This document shows, in pieces, positions 22,501 through 34,050 of a stretch of DNA of 64,000 nucleotides. Below the pieces are notes generated by a model that did no database searches, had not been told where the DNA came from, and saw only the letters and a program-made list of their open reading frames with translations. The position numbers and the translations under genes are program-made. The stretch is from Notospermus geniculatus (Eukaryota; Nemertea; Pilidiophora; Heteronemertea; Lineidae), in contig NMRB01001631.1 of the NCBI GenBank assembly GCA_002633025.1, forward strand, positions 42,082-106,081. The letters are read 5' to 3'. The number at the start of each line of letters is the position of its first letter. The stretch's first letter is position 1.

Positions 22501-25500
22501 TGCCAAACGACAACACGTATTACCATCGTGGCAGAAACTTCGTTGATCAGGACAAATTACGCGTGAAATATGCTTCGGTACTGGTAAAGATACTCCTGGT
22601 TTGAGACATGCTTTCTCCGCAACATCGCAACGATAACCAGGCGGGCAGCAATGCAGTTTGTCAGTGCAACAGACTGCATTCAGGAATGGGCAACAGCCAT
22701 AACCGCCAGATTCTAACAGACAACACGTGTTGTTGTCATTACAGGTGGTTGCCATATCTGGGCAAATGGTCGTAGCGGATTGGAGTTTTTTACTTGCAAT
22801 TGATTTTGCTGTGGTTTTCTTCGCCAGCGGGATGGTCAGTGTACCCTTGTTACACGTGCCTTGACTCGTGTCGCACCTGTACCCNCGGCTGCGGTTTTTT
22901 CAAGCCATGGAAGAGAAAGCAGCCCCTTCACACACATACCTCTGGCATTGTCGCAAGTATAACCAACTGGACAGCAGTGGGCGTGATCGGAACAGCACAC
23001 CGCGTTTGGCAGCGGACAACAACCATAGTCCCCAGCTGCCAAACGACAACAAGTATTACCATCGTGGCAGAAACTTCGTTGATCAGGACAAATTACGCGT
23101 GAAATATGCTTCAGTACTGGTAAAGATACTCCTGGTTTGAGACATGCTTTCTCCGCAACATCGCAACGATAACCAGGCGGGCAGCAATGCAGTTTGTCAG
23201 TGCAACAGACTGCATTCAGGAATGGGCAACAGCCATAACCGCCAGATTCTAACAGACAACACGTGCTGTTGCCATTACAGGTGGTTGCCATATCTGGGCA
23301 AATGATCGTAGCGGATTGGAGTTTTTTACTTTCAATTGATTTTGCTGTGGTTTTCTTCGCCAGCGGGATGGTCAGTGTACCCTTGTTACACGTGCCTTGA
23401 CTCGTGTCGCACGTGTACCCATTAGGGCAGCAATGTATGTGATCGCTGCAGCATACAGCACTCGGCATAGGACAGCAGCCATATTTTCCAGATGCAAGTT
23501 CGCAACAAGTGTTACCACTCGGGCAGTAGCTGCCATCAGGGCAGACAACATCTGCAAACTTTGCTTCAAACTTCTTCAAAAGTGGAAAAATCTGGCCACT
23601 TGCAACGTGTCTGCATGCTCCAGTGGATAAATCGCATATCTGATCATGGGCGCAACAGTGTATGTGGTCAGGGCAACAGTTGGCATTCAGCTGCGGGCAA
23701 CATCCGTAGTCCCCTGTGGACATCTGACAACAGGTCGTTTGGTCGGGACAGGACATCTTACCATCTGGACATTTCACGGACCTGACTGTTACTTTCAGTG
23801 CTGTAGCACGCAGTCGAGACATCTGTATAAAAAAGAAGCCAATAGAAAATAGTAGACCTAGGAGGAAAAAACGTTCCTTCAAAAAAACAGCTTCTATTCG
23901 GAGTCGTGCCATTAACCAGTTCACAGTCTTGCAACAATTGCATCGGGTCAAAGAGGTGTTAAAACCAGACAACTGAGGGGGAAATTCAGTTGCCTGAGGG
24001 CTAGCAACACCCTATGAGCACAACCATCTAGTTTTTGGACCATTCACACATGGCAATGCATTGAAAGCTGTTTTATCGCTAGATATGCACCCAGCCAGTG
24101 TTTTTGCCAGAGGGTGCGAAGGGTAGGCCTACTACACTAGTAAATATGTACCCTCAAAGGAACAGAAAAGGGCCACTTTCTTTTAATTTTGTGGGGTTTT
24201 TGCTGATTTTGAAGAAATTAGTACCCTCAAAAAAATTTCTGCCAAAGACCCTGCCAACTTCACTTAAGCAGGCTGTAAGTTCTCCATTGTCATACCGCTC
24301 TGGAGTAGTACTCACCTTTTCATTAGGAATTTCTTGATACACGCAACTGTAACAGCTGACATCTTTGTCACAACACTTGTAACCACCCCCAGTATCACAG
24401 CATTTTTGACCGAAGGGGCAGCAAGTTTTTCCATCTCGGCACAGGAAACAAGATTTATCTTCTTCAGCTTTTGATGCTTCATGCATGGGGTCATCTGGAG
24501 GACAACACGTGTAACCAGACCCAACTTTCTTACGACAGCAAGTATAATTTTCAGGACAGTAAGTTTTTCCGTCACAGCACACGACACAAGGGTTATGTCC
24601 TTCACATTTTGATGCCATATACATCTCCGCCAATTTATTATCATTATACTTGTTATACTTGGATATGGCATCTTTATCAGAAACATGGCAGCATTTGTCA
24701 GCAATGGGACAGTAGGTACCTCCGCAACTGCAACAATATTTTTTTGCCTTGGCATCTTTTGATGCAACACGCTTCTCCGTTGATGTATCGTCATCATACG
24801 CCGTACTCAGAATCTTGGTGAATGCTTTTCTCAACCACGGCACAGCGATGGCACCGTTGTTACAGGAAGCTGTTTCAACATCACAAGTGTAACCTTCCGG
24901 GCAGCAATGAATCTTATCCGAGCAACAGGTCGCATCTGGCAACGGACAGCATCCATATTCACCACCTGTAACTTGGCAGCACGTGTTTCCATCTGGGCAT
25001 TCTGACTGATCTGGGCATACGACGCTAAGAACTTCTGTATTTACTGCCAGTGGCATCAAGGGCATCGGATCAACTTTTTTTTTCTCGCAGTACCCAGATG
25101 TCAGATTACACAACATTCCGCCTGGACAACAATGAAGTTTGTCTTTACAGCAAGTTGCCTGAAACAAATAATACCAATAGTAGTGATCACGGTGAGATTT
25201 TTATAACGCATCATCTTTTCACCACAGCACAAACATTATTACCCCTAGTCTCTCCATAAACCATTGCGGGGAACCTGGGGGGAGGCACAGTACATGTATT
25301 CATTCAGGGTTCATTTGCTCCTTTCTTTCATCCAGATACACCAGTCATTAACTGTCACTCCAAATAATCTTACGAATGATCAGGGCTCTCAATTGCATGC
25401 TACTGAGGACATTTAGTTTAAGGGCGTCCGAGATTTGGAAACATGCCCAAATCAGGGCACTGAGAAGTGTGCCCAAATTACAATATGAGAAAAAACTTTC

Positions 25501-26666
25501 ACACAAAGTAAATGTCCTTTTATGTATGGGTTTTCTGACCCTCAAAAATGTTCGTATCTGCTTCGAAAGACCCTAAAATGACATACTAGCCCAAGAAAGT
25601 GTCAAAAAATACACTGTACTGGTATGCAATTCTTGGTGTGGCGAGTAGCCTACTGACAAATTTGGCAGAAGAAGGTGTGCCCAAATTCATTATTGAAATA
25701 AGAGGGTGCAGAGCACCTGATAAGAGACCTGATGATTTTAACTTTTACTTCTCAGGTTCAGTTTATTGAAGTGTGCTTTTATTTCAACATGACTTTTTCA
25801 ACTTCCTTATTCCCTGTACTCACATCAGTCTGCACACTTTATTAACTTCCTTATTCTTTGTAATCTACTCCAAGGCCAGGCGTGACTGTCACCTGACTCA
25901 TTTAATGAGGTTGTTTTCAGAGACCAACAAGTAGGAACGATAACCCAGTTTTACAATTATGCGATTGTTTCAAGCATGTCGGTCATGCCGTCATGTGCGC
26001 AGGCATGGCAGGGTGATCTAAAACATGTCTATAATTGAAGATGGGGATTTGGCCTAGTGGTTAAGGAATGCTGCCCCTTAGTGCTGGCAATTGATGCGTA
26101 ATGTGAGGGTCTGTGGGTTTGAATCTGGAAGGAAGTGATGTCTGTCACCTTAGAAACCTGTTTCTATTTCATGTTCTATAACTGAACTGAGGCAACAAAT
26201 ACCATTACAATATTTTGTGAAACCACGTAGTTAAAAAGCTTGAAATTGTTTCAGGGTTCTCACTTTTTTCTCAGCATCAGAAATAAGGGGCAAAGCAAAT
26301 TTAAATCTTTCACAAGTTGAACAAAAAGAAATTCCTGAAAAGAAATAATGGGCATTAATTATCAATTCAGAATTCTGTGCACATTTGACCCAAACTCACA
26401 CATGAGTCTCATAGACCCTCAGGTTAGTTTGACCCTAGTTAAAAACATCAAGTAGGTCTAATAATTACCTTTTTGAATGGACAACAACTCCATGCCCCCT
26501 TTTTCATTTCACAGCATGTATCATCATCACGGCATACGAGTCCGTTCTTGCAAGTCTGTGTAGATGCTGACAGTTGATCATGAGGATGAAACAACAGGGG
26601 TCCAGCTGAGACTGATGCCAGGAGGGTTAGAACACTAATAGTGATTGATGTCGTCAGCAGCATCAT
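19522..26666 (-). CDS. GRN: large multi-granulin progranulin
   Basis: Exons in transcript order: 26666-26469 (signal peptide, first half granulin), 25158-24316, 23822-21847, 21568-21419, 21141-19522 (stop). All junctions are phase 0 with good GT/AG. About 15 complete granulin domains fit CX5-6CX5CCX8CCX6CCXDXXHCCPXGXXC; the first is split by intron 1 and the ninth by intron 3 (CPGEV|YQCPD). Exon 2 also holds three short Cys-rich half-modules with Lys/Asp-rich linkers. Vertebrate progranulin has about 7.5 domains, so this is roughly twice as large: about 1,416 residues if the duplicated 536 bases in exon 3 are discounted. Progranulin is a secreted/lysosomal glycoprotein cleaved to granulin peptides. 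One late domain has VCSDHLHCC where VCCSDHLHCC is expected. A splice acceptor directly abuts the ATG, so the 5' UTR is spliced; a donor at 27300 is a candidate. Confidence 0.93.
21280..21375 (-). repeat. tRNA-like (SINE-type) fragment in progranulin intron
   Basis: On the minus strand TGGCATAGTGCCTCTGGACT then TCTGAATGAC and AGGAGGTCCCGGGTCC resemble the A box, anticodon arm and B box of a Gln-type tRNA. The sequence is degenerate (no clean acceptor stem), so I call a tRNA-derived relic, not a tRNA gene. Confidence 0.35.
22350..22884. repeat. 535-bp duplicated coding segment, copy A
   Basis: Corresponds base for base to 22886-23420 (offset 536, equal length), differing at a few codons. It encodes two granulin domains and the start of a third. 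The copies abut at the single n at 22885. Exon 3 length becomes a multiple of three only when one copy and the n are removed (1976 to 1440). Confidence 0.9.
22886..23420. repeat. 535-bp duplicated coding segment, copy B
   Basis: Partner of 22350-22884. Protein-level differences are minor (for example NGNS against NDNN, and VLKH against VPKH), a level typical of allelic variation in marine invertebrates. Confidence 0.9.
25159..26468. other. intron 1 of the progranulin gene, with SINE
   Basis: A 1.3-kb phase-0 intron splitting the first granulin domain. It contains the tRNA-derived repeat at 26036-26180. No further exon seen. Confidence 0.8.
26036..26180 (+). mobile_element. tRNA-derived SINE, copy 1
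   Basis: GGATTTGGCCTAGTGGTTAA is a good A box, and GGGTCTGTGGGTTTGAATC about 60 bases on is a B box. The tail is shared with a reverse-orientation copy at 30120-30263 (CACCTTAGAAACC, TTCTATTTCA). The shared non-tRNA tail marks a SINE, not a tRNA gene. Confidence 0.75.
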
Positions 26667-27746
26667 CTGGAATTTCAGTGTGGAAAGGAGGATAAGGCGA
26701 CACTGTTATGTTCAGGAATGAAGTCTAGCTACTGTCAAGTCTTACTCTTAGCCAAATCATTAGGAGCTAAGTCACTGTTAGCCAAATTTAGGCCTACTCC
26801 ATGGCCATGCTCCTCCATTTCTAATGGATGGATTTTCAGTTTGGAAAATTTTAGAGTAGCCTACCGCGGTAGGCCCTAGCATGCCTACCTAGGCCTAGGC
26901 CTGGTTAAAGTTGTAGCCAGACCAGAGCGGAGATGAAATAAAAAAAGCCAATAACCACAGCCTGGATGTTTAGCTTTTTTAGGCCTCTCCTGCATGAGCT
27001 GATATGATGATGAGCCTCTGACCTGAGTCAGACAGTCATGTCTGTATGTCATGATGAGTCACACATATCTTTGCATTTTGTTTAGGCCGAGGGCGGGCCC
27101 ACTTTTTTGCGAACACCAGCATGACCAGCCGCCAGGACAGAGCCAGAGGAGACACTCACTCATCAGCTCATTAGTTAGTCATTTAGGCCTGCCTTAGGCC
27201 TACCTAGGTAGGCTTTGTCAATCATCATCATGTCAATGTGAGAATGTCATCACAGACAATGTGACAATAAAAAGTAAACATAAAAAGTAAACCTCTTACC
27301 ATCACATGTACGTGAACGAATAACTCAACAAGAGGGTGTCTAGGCAGGCCTGATTAGAAACAAAGGCACAGGAATGAGGAAATGGGAAAGTACCGGTTTT
27401 TGCTATTGATTTAGGCTATTGTGAACATGTTTGACAGCATGCTGATGACTCGAGGCACTGTGCACTACCGGCATTTTGTTCAGACCGGCTCATCACATGA
27501 TCATCAGTCTCGTGACTTACAGACCATTCATTATTTTGTTCCTCACCTGATTGAATCTGGAACAACATCAGGATTAAACACATCATGTATCATGAAATTG
27601 GTTGTGACCTACCTATGTGAGAACAAAGATGGGAAGAAAAGGTTTGTAATAATGTTGATTTTCACATTGAAACGACGGTACGGTTTATTGGTTATGACAT
27701 GCTCCCTATGTCATGTGACCCGACGCGGAGCCTGGGTTTTCCCCAG
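26667..27746. other. 5' flank of the progranulin gene
   Basis: Expected promoter and 5' UTR exon of the minus-strand progranulin gene. A donor-like GATG|GTAAGAGG ends a possible exon at 27300. TAGGCCT words occur at 26863-26905 and about 27185-27215. An open frame at 27421-27798 has no recognisable features. Confidence 0.45.
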
Positions 27747-27879
27747 GGTATCTGGTCGTTTCGTTACACGGCCTTTCCGTTTCGTTACACGGATTTGATC
27801 GTTTCGTTACACATGTACATTTGTTTGGTAGTTTCGCCTACAGCAAGCTTACAACCCAGGCTTACATTTTAAGCATGCT

Positions 27880-28180
27880 AAGATGACAGCAGCTGACGGC
27901 TCGTCAATCTCCACACAGGCACGAACTCTCCATGCTACCGAGCGTGCGTACAAGATGCACAGGACACTTCACCTATTGACAAAAAGATGGCAGCAGCTGA
28001 CGGCTCGTCAATCTCCACACAGGCGTACGAACTCTCCATGCTTACAGAGCGTGCGTACAAGATGCACAGGACACTTGACCTATTGACAAAAAGATGGCAG
28101 CAGCTGACGGCTCGCCAATCTCCACACAGTTGTGTACTAACTCTCCAAGCTTACGAGCGCGTGCATGCAACATGTACTTA
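27880..28180. repeat. three tandem ~105-bp units
   Basis: Units start AAGATGRCAGCAGCTGACGG at 27880, 27984 and 28090, and contain TCTCCACACAGG, GCGTGCGTACAAGATGCACA and CTATTGACAAA. The third is truncated. Confidence 0.9.
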
Positions 28181-28284
28181 AGATTCACCAGACGGTTTCA
28201 GGGTGGGGCGACTCTACCAGTCCAGACTCCAGTACCGACAAACAAAACTGTGACACCTTGATCAGGCTTCAGGGTTAGGAAGAC

Positions 28285-28401
28285 ATTGGGTCGTATGAAT
28301 AAAGACTAGCAAATGCTTTCACTTGAATTTTGCAATACAAAATGCACTACTGTACAAAGTTGAAGTAAAAGTATTTGCTGGCCTTTATTCATGACCCATT
28401 G
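28285..28401. mobile_element. 117-bp foldback MITE
   Basis: Ends TTGGGTCGTATGAATAAAGA and its imperfect complement CTTTATTCATGACCCA. Subterminal AGCAAATGCTTT words are also inverted. Nested inside the 27.7-29.6 kb element. Confidence 0.75.
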
Positions 28402-28492
28402 TCACTAACCCCGGGATTGGCTGCGCGGAGTAAATGAAATCGGCATCGATGGCTTCCTGTGAGAGCTTGCCATATTTCGATGGTGTCTAACA

Positions 28493-28516
28493 CGGTACCG
28501 GTACCGGTACTGGTAC
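28493..28516. repeat. (GGTACC)n-like microsatellite
   Basis: Alternating GGTACCGGTACC words, about four units. Confidence 0.8.
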
Positions 28517-29566
28517 TGAAAAAGTTTCCTATAAATGTCCAGTCTAGAATGCGGGAATAACCATGGTAACGCTGCAAAGATCATCGGTATTTTTGCTTTC
28601 CCGCTACAGGGCTTGGGCAATGAAATGAAATCAAATGAAACACTCACCGACTTTACGTACCTGCCTATTAACTTGCCCGCCCGCCCGGCCCTATCACTGC
28701 AGCTCAATAAGCTGATGTTGAAGTTTGTCAGACAAGACACGGAGTATGACGAGAGACACGTGCGGCATTTGATTGATGTGACCCTGGTGAAAAAAACGGT
28801 GCTGGCAGGTGTCAACCTGCCCGTCAACCTGTCATAGCATGGCATTGATTGACGTGACTTCGCAGAAAATTGCCGAGACGAGGATGGCACGTTGTCTAGA
28901 CGGCGCTAAATGTAGCTATATTTAGGTATTATCAGACGGGGCAGGCGCCAGGAGACAGCTGTGGCATTGATTGACGTGTCCGAGATGGCCGTGGTCCACG
29001 CACCTGTTGTTGGTTTGTTTGTTCTGGCGGGAATAATATTCAGATTGCCACTTGCCGCGTGTTGGAACTTGGAGTCTGTCCGTGTGTATGGAGAGTGGGA
29101 AGGGCGAAGCCGTCAGCTGCTGCCGCCAACTGGTGAATGCCAGAACTATCCCTGTGCATCTTGCAGTTATTAGGCATATAATAGGGGTGACACTAACACA
29201 TGCTTTGGTACCCATTAGCTTGGTGTAGTGGCAAGTTTAGCATTAGGCCACATTAAAAAACGTGCTTGTTTAGCATCCCCTCCCGACCTGAAAAAATAAA
29301 GTGCCTGGACGTTAAACGAGTAATTTTTTTAGGGCCCATCTCGCCTAATAATTAGGCAAGACAAAAATGTTGAATAGGACCTAGGCCTAGGCTATATTAA
29401 AGTAAGACGGCATTGATTATACACCATAATAAATTATAGGATAGCGCAAAACTACCAAAAAAGAAGCGACCAAATCCGTATAAAAAGAAACGACATAACA
29501 ATGTAACGAACTGACTGTATTAAACCATGGCAACGAAAAGGCCATGTAACAAAATGACCAGATACC

Positions 29567-31171
29567 TTCCCAATCACTATTTAAGGGACCACCTCAATGA
29601 CTCTGCTGCAGAGAAGTCCATTCAGGGGCAACAGGTCCACTGTTATCTTTTGTGATATCAGGCTTATTGCCCCTAAACGTATATTTTACCCCAAATTTGT
29701 TGTGAAACTCAGGGCGCCTGTGTCAGGTCCAGAATGATTGGGGACATGGGAGGGCCGATGGGAAAGGCGCCATCTGATGGTGGATCAATCAACTAACATG
29801 AAAATGGTGTGGAAAAGCAGGAGGCACACCAATAACATAAACGCAACACATTTCATTTTCACAATAATTGTCATTCTTTTAAACACGATGTTCCCACAAT
29901 GTTTGGACCAACAACAAAGATCAAGGTGAATGGAACACCAAAAATAATTGCAGATTGAACATACACAGAATTTCAGAGCACTGAAAGTAATACTGGTTTC
30001 ATCAAGAAAGATATGAAATGTATTTTTATATTATATTCCCCTAACCCGTTTACTGCATAGGACATCCATAATCTATGTGCTTTACATTCTGTACAACGCC
30101 ATATGACATCCTAGTATAATTAGAATGTGAAATAGAACCGGGTTTCTAAGGTGAAAAACATTGCTTCCTACCAAATTTGAACCCACGGACCCTCGCATGA
30201 GGCATCAATCGCCAGCACTAAGGGGCAGCACGCCTTAACCACTAGGTCAAATCCCCATCTTCAAAAAAGATGGTTCAGTGACCTATGTTAAACGAGGCGT
30301 CCATCAGTACCCTGCGAGTAGTCCAAACAATCTCCGAACCAGAAGCATTATTAGACATTATTATTAGACAAAAGATTTCAAAAAGGCAGGTACCTGTAGT
30401 ACATGTATTATGACTATTTGCAAAGAAAATATTTTTGCTATTTGACAAGATTACCGGTAAAGGAAATGCATTTGATTTCTAACCCTTTTACTGCAAGCAG
30501 CAATTTCATAAGACTGAAAAGTGTACAGGATAGAATCCTCGATTCTGAGAAGTTTCCAAACCCCATCGCAATAAAGGGTTAAATGACAAGATCAAGATCA
30601 CTCAAAAACAACAGACTGCACAATATAATCACTCGCTCATCTATTTTTGTAACTATGTTATGTAATTGTGTGGAGATAGTGTTGGAGAGATATGTACTTT
30701 GTAATTCTTCGAAAGCAATGAGCACCAGCAATTTGTTCTGATATGATTGAATCTTGAGACTATGAACCCAAGGTGTAATCATCTGAACGACACAGAGTAT
30801 CAACGAGAACAAAATCGCTCTCATTTCTGTTTCTTGGTCAAGAAAATTTTTTTAAATCTCTGGTCGACTTTCTCTCCTCGGCGACAAAAATCAATGGTAC
30901 TTCATGATTTATACCCGTATCAGCTTGAATCAGAAATGTATCAGAGAAAATTGGGTGAAAAATGGTGATCATGGATGGCAGTAAGAATGCAATTTAAGTG
31001 ACAAAATGTAGTGAAACGTTTTTAAAGTTGCTCAGGAATAAATGGAGACAGAGATGAAAAATCTGAGCCATTTTTTATCTGGAAAGAGAGTATACGCTTA
31101 CAATTAACAAGATTAGACACACAAGTGTTAAATTATCAGCAAACAGAAAGCATGACAATGGGACTAATAAC
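29567..31171. other. intergenic DNA with a reverse SINE
   Basis: Between the 1.8-kb element and the 3' end of PHGDH. Apart from the SINE at 30120-30263, only short open frames without features. Confidence 0.5.
30120..30263 (-). mobile_element. tRNA-derived SINE, copy 2
   Basis: The reverse complement reads GGGGATTTGACCTAGTGGTT...GTCCGTGGGTTCAAATTTGG, matching the copy at 26036-26180 over its whole length with scattered changes. Confidence 0.75.
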
Positions 31172-31177
31172 TTTATT
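31172..31177 (-). terminator. poly(A) signal of PHGDH
   Basis: AATAAA on the minus strand, about 20 bases after the TAA stop codon at 31197-31199. A very short 3' UTR is implied if this signal is used. Confidence 0.6.
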
Positions 31178-31196
31178 ATCACAGACTTAAGTCACA

Positions 31197-33495
31197 TTAC
31201 AACGATACTTGGTAAAGGTTGGTGACATGGAGTTTCAATATATCTGGATTTTTCAATGGCGTCGATAGGTGCATGATACTCCAGGCGTGGCTGTTCGCAG
31301 GGCTTGATGAAGCGAATGATAGGGCAGTGCAGTCATCTCCGGCAAGAGCACCTGGAGCAAGAAAAAAACAACAATGATTCATATAAGTCAGGTCATTCTT
31401 CAGTCATCTTATTATAATAGCTTGCACACGTGACTACACAGCAAAGTAAGAAACATGATGACAACCAACCCTCACATCACTTGCATCTGGTTACTAACCT
31501 GCAACTGCTGGCATCACTTGTGGATTCGCCTGGGCCTGGTATATCAGGAGATTTCCCGATAGACTGACGGGCTGTGCAAGCTGACCACCGTTGACTTCGG
31601 ATAACAATGCCATGTTGCCACTGGCGAAGCCGCTCACTTGGTTACAGACAGTGCTGCCCTCTTGTTGTACGATCACTTGCACTGACTGAGAGCCACTTTC
31701 TTTGTATTCTGTGGAGATCTAAAAAAGTCGCAAAAAAGGTATACTACATGTCGCACATAGAATTCTAGATGAATTGAAGGCCTTCGTAAAACTTGGATTA
31801 CTAAATAGCATCCAGGAAATACATGAAAATGAAACTGCCCGAAGTCGACTTACCTCGACACCCATTTCTTTGGCAAACACCGGGGCATTCACAAGGTTCA
31901 GGAATCCGTTACATTGGAACTTGAGTAGGCCAGCGAGGACAGCTGCTCCAAGGTATGAATTTGACTGGCTCAAGCCAGGCCCTAAAAAGAGACAGAAATA
32001 GCCTCACAGCAGGGATGATCACTTGTTGAAATACACATAAAAGATTTGTCAGTTTATGCATAGGCCCTACCTTGTGAAATAACCTTGACCCTTGTGCTCT
32101 TGTTCACACCAGTTGTGGACATGCTAGCCAGCACAGCTCCCAAAGCCTGGCCGCACGCAACCCAGGGTTTCGTCTCTTCACTCAGTGCATTGGTCATTGC
32201 ATTTGCATTAATCTGCAAAGTGAATATACTGGTAATCAGCGATTTTGACACAATAACCACCTGCCTCTTTTTCCTGCATACACCAAAATCAGACAAACTC
32301 TGAAATATCTAAAATCAAAAGCAAGGAATCCAGCATTTCACAATTGGCCTTATTACATTCACTTTAGAGCCATATACTCACAGCACCAAATAAACTTTTT
32401 CCCTTGACGACGTCGACGAACTGCTCGGCTATCTCCTCCGCAACTCTCGTCTGTGCCTCGTGCGTACTGGCTCCAAGATGAGGGGTGCAGACGATCAAGG
32501 GATGCTGGGTCAGCTTTGTATTGGTGGGAGGTTCCTACAGAAAGAAGTCCAATTTATAATGTGGTGGAAATTTCGACCCAAAAATTTGTAGTCAAGAGAC
32601 TGGATGTCGTATTCTGGAAGACTCCTTAACTCCAAGGGTTACCTTTAGCTATTGTTTGCAGGGCAGAATACAAAGGCTTAAAGTGGACCTTGAAGTTAAG
32701 GAGGCTTCTAGAATACGGGCCTGTGTCCTCCTATGCTGTGGCAATACTTGGCACCCTCACCTCAGTGAAGACATCCAAAGCAGCTCCACCACAAAGTCCC
32801 TCCTCAAGAGCCTGGAGAAGCCCTTCCTCATCAATGATACCACCTCGTGCCACGTTGATCAGGCGCACGTTCTTCTTACATTTCTTGAGCACGTCTAGAT
32901 TGATAAGATCTGAAAGAGCAAATTTCTCCATTTCATTTAGCCTGTACCAAACTGAAGGCATGGTCCCATTGCTATTATCTTTTCTATCAAGTTAGTCAAG
33001 TCTCGAATGCAACATAATTGGCACACAACTTACTCCGAGTTTGTGGAATCAAGGGGGTGTGGACCGTGATGTAATCGGCTCGGGGCCAGAGGTCCTCCAG
33101 AGGCATCCATTCTGTGTCAAAGGTGGCGGCAACATCGGCAGGGATGATGGGATCATAACCAATCGTCTGCAGTGAACGAGAGTGAATCTTAATGAAAGTC
33201 GGGACTCAATTTACATTGTGATGTGAAACTCATCAGAAATGCCATTGTTTTTCCTTGTCTCTCTCTCTCTCTTACCGTCATTCCAAATGCCTGCATTCGG
33301 GTGGCGACCTCTTTCCCAATACGACCAAGCCCGATGATTGCGAGCGTCTTCCCATAGACCTCATTTCCCATGAACTTCTTACGGTCCCACTTCCCTTGCC
33401 GCATGGTTTCATGACCTTGCGGTATATGCCGGCTGACGGCCATGATCATCGAACACGTGTGTTCGGCCGCGCTGAGGGTGTTGCCACCTGGTGTA
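31197..33495 (-). CDS. PHGDH: D-3-phosphoglycerate dehydrogenase, N-terminal exons missing
   Basis: Exons (minus): 33495-33276, 33166-33034, 32909-32761, 32534-32382, 32212-32071, 31981-31854, 31718-31499, 31351-31197 (TAA). All join in frame. The enzyme makes 3-phosphohydroxypyruvate from 3-phosphoglycerate with NAD+, the first step of serine synthesis, in the cytosol. Visible are the NAD-binding GLGRIG, the catalytic Arg in NVARGG, the Glu in DVFTE|EPP and the His in TPHLGAST, followed by the full vertebrate-type C-terminal regulatory region. The first exon starts at [13 protein letters not shown], about residue 97 of the human protein, so roughly 96 N-terminal residues are absent. No matching exon is visible up to the next gene, and a lone n at 33549 suggests they fell into an assembly gap. 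Confidence 0.95.
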
Positions 33496-33860
33496 CTGGA
33501 AAAGAGGAAAGTGATGAACCGCAATTGAAACGTGACTGGAAACATAGCNTGTGGACTTAACATGAAAATAGGCCTAAACTGCGAATGCTAAGCTAGAGGA
33601 ACACAAAAGCGAGGATAATTTAATCAGCTGTAATCTTTATTACAAACAACTAGTAATTATCCCAGTAATTACAATAATAGCACTACCTATGTAGGCCTAC
33701 ATGTGTAAGCCCAGCGGCTGGGTGTTATGTTTATTTAGCCTACGCCAGCAGCCAATTAGGACTGGTTTTTATACAGTATATAGGGCCTACACGCAGTAAA
33801 CAGAAGAATGCTGCGTAGTGTATTATATTCTTAAAATAATAATATTTGGGTAAAAATATA

Positions 33861-34050
33861 AAATTCGGGCTAGCTTGATTTTTGATGAGCTAGCCCGAGC
33901 TCTAGCCCGAGTTTCCAGCCCGAGTTATCGAGGTGCCAACCGGAATTCCACATTTTATATACAACCGTTCGGGTTAGTACCCGAGTAAAAACTCGGGCTG
34001 GGAATTCGGGCTGGCTTTACTCGGGCTGGAGAAACTCGGGCTAGCTTGAC
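33861..34050. repeat. inverted array of CTCGGGCT words
   Basis: At least seven CTCGGGCT/AGCCCGAG words in alternating orientation between two TCGGGCTAGCTTGA ends. It can fold into several alternative hairpins. Probably a foldback element. Confidence 0.65.

Larger units (their letters stand above)
27747..29566. mobile_element. 1.8-kb inverted-repeat element
   Basis: The left end (GGTATCTGGTCGTTTCGTTA, with repeated CGTTTCGTTACAC) and the right end (GTAACAAAATGACCAGATACC) are inverted complements with mismatches. Further in, AAGATGCACAGG and GGCAGCAGCTGACGG words on the left recur inverted near 29110-29165. Inside are a 105-bp tandem array, a nested MITE and a short (GGTACC)n. An open frame at 28535-28837 has no known domain. 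Confidence 0.6.

Noticed and set aside
27421-27798. 125-codon open frame upstream of the progranulin gene
   Set aside because: No recognisable domain, low coding character, and it runs into the repeated CGTTTCGTTACAC end of the 1.8-kb element.
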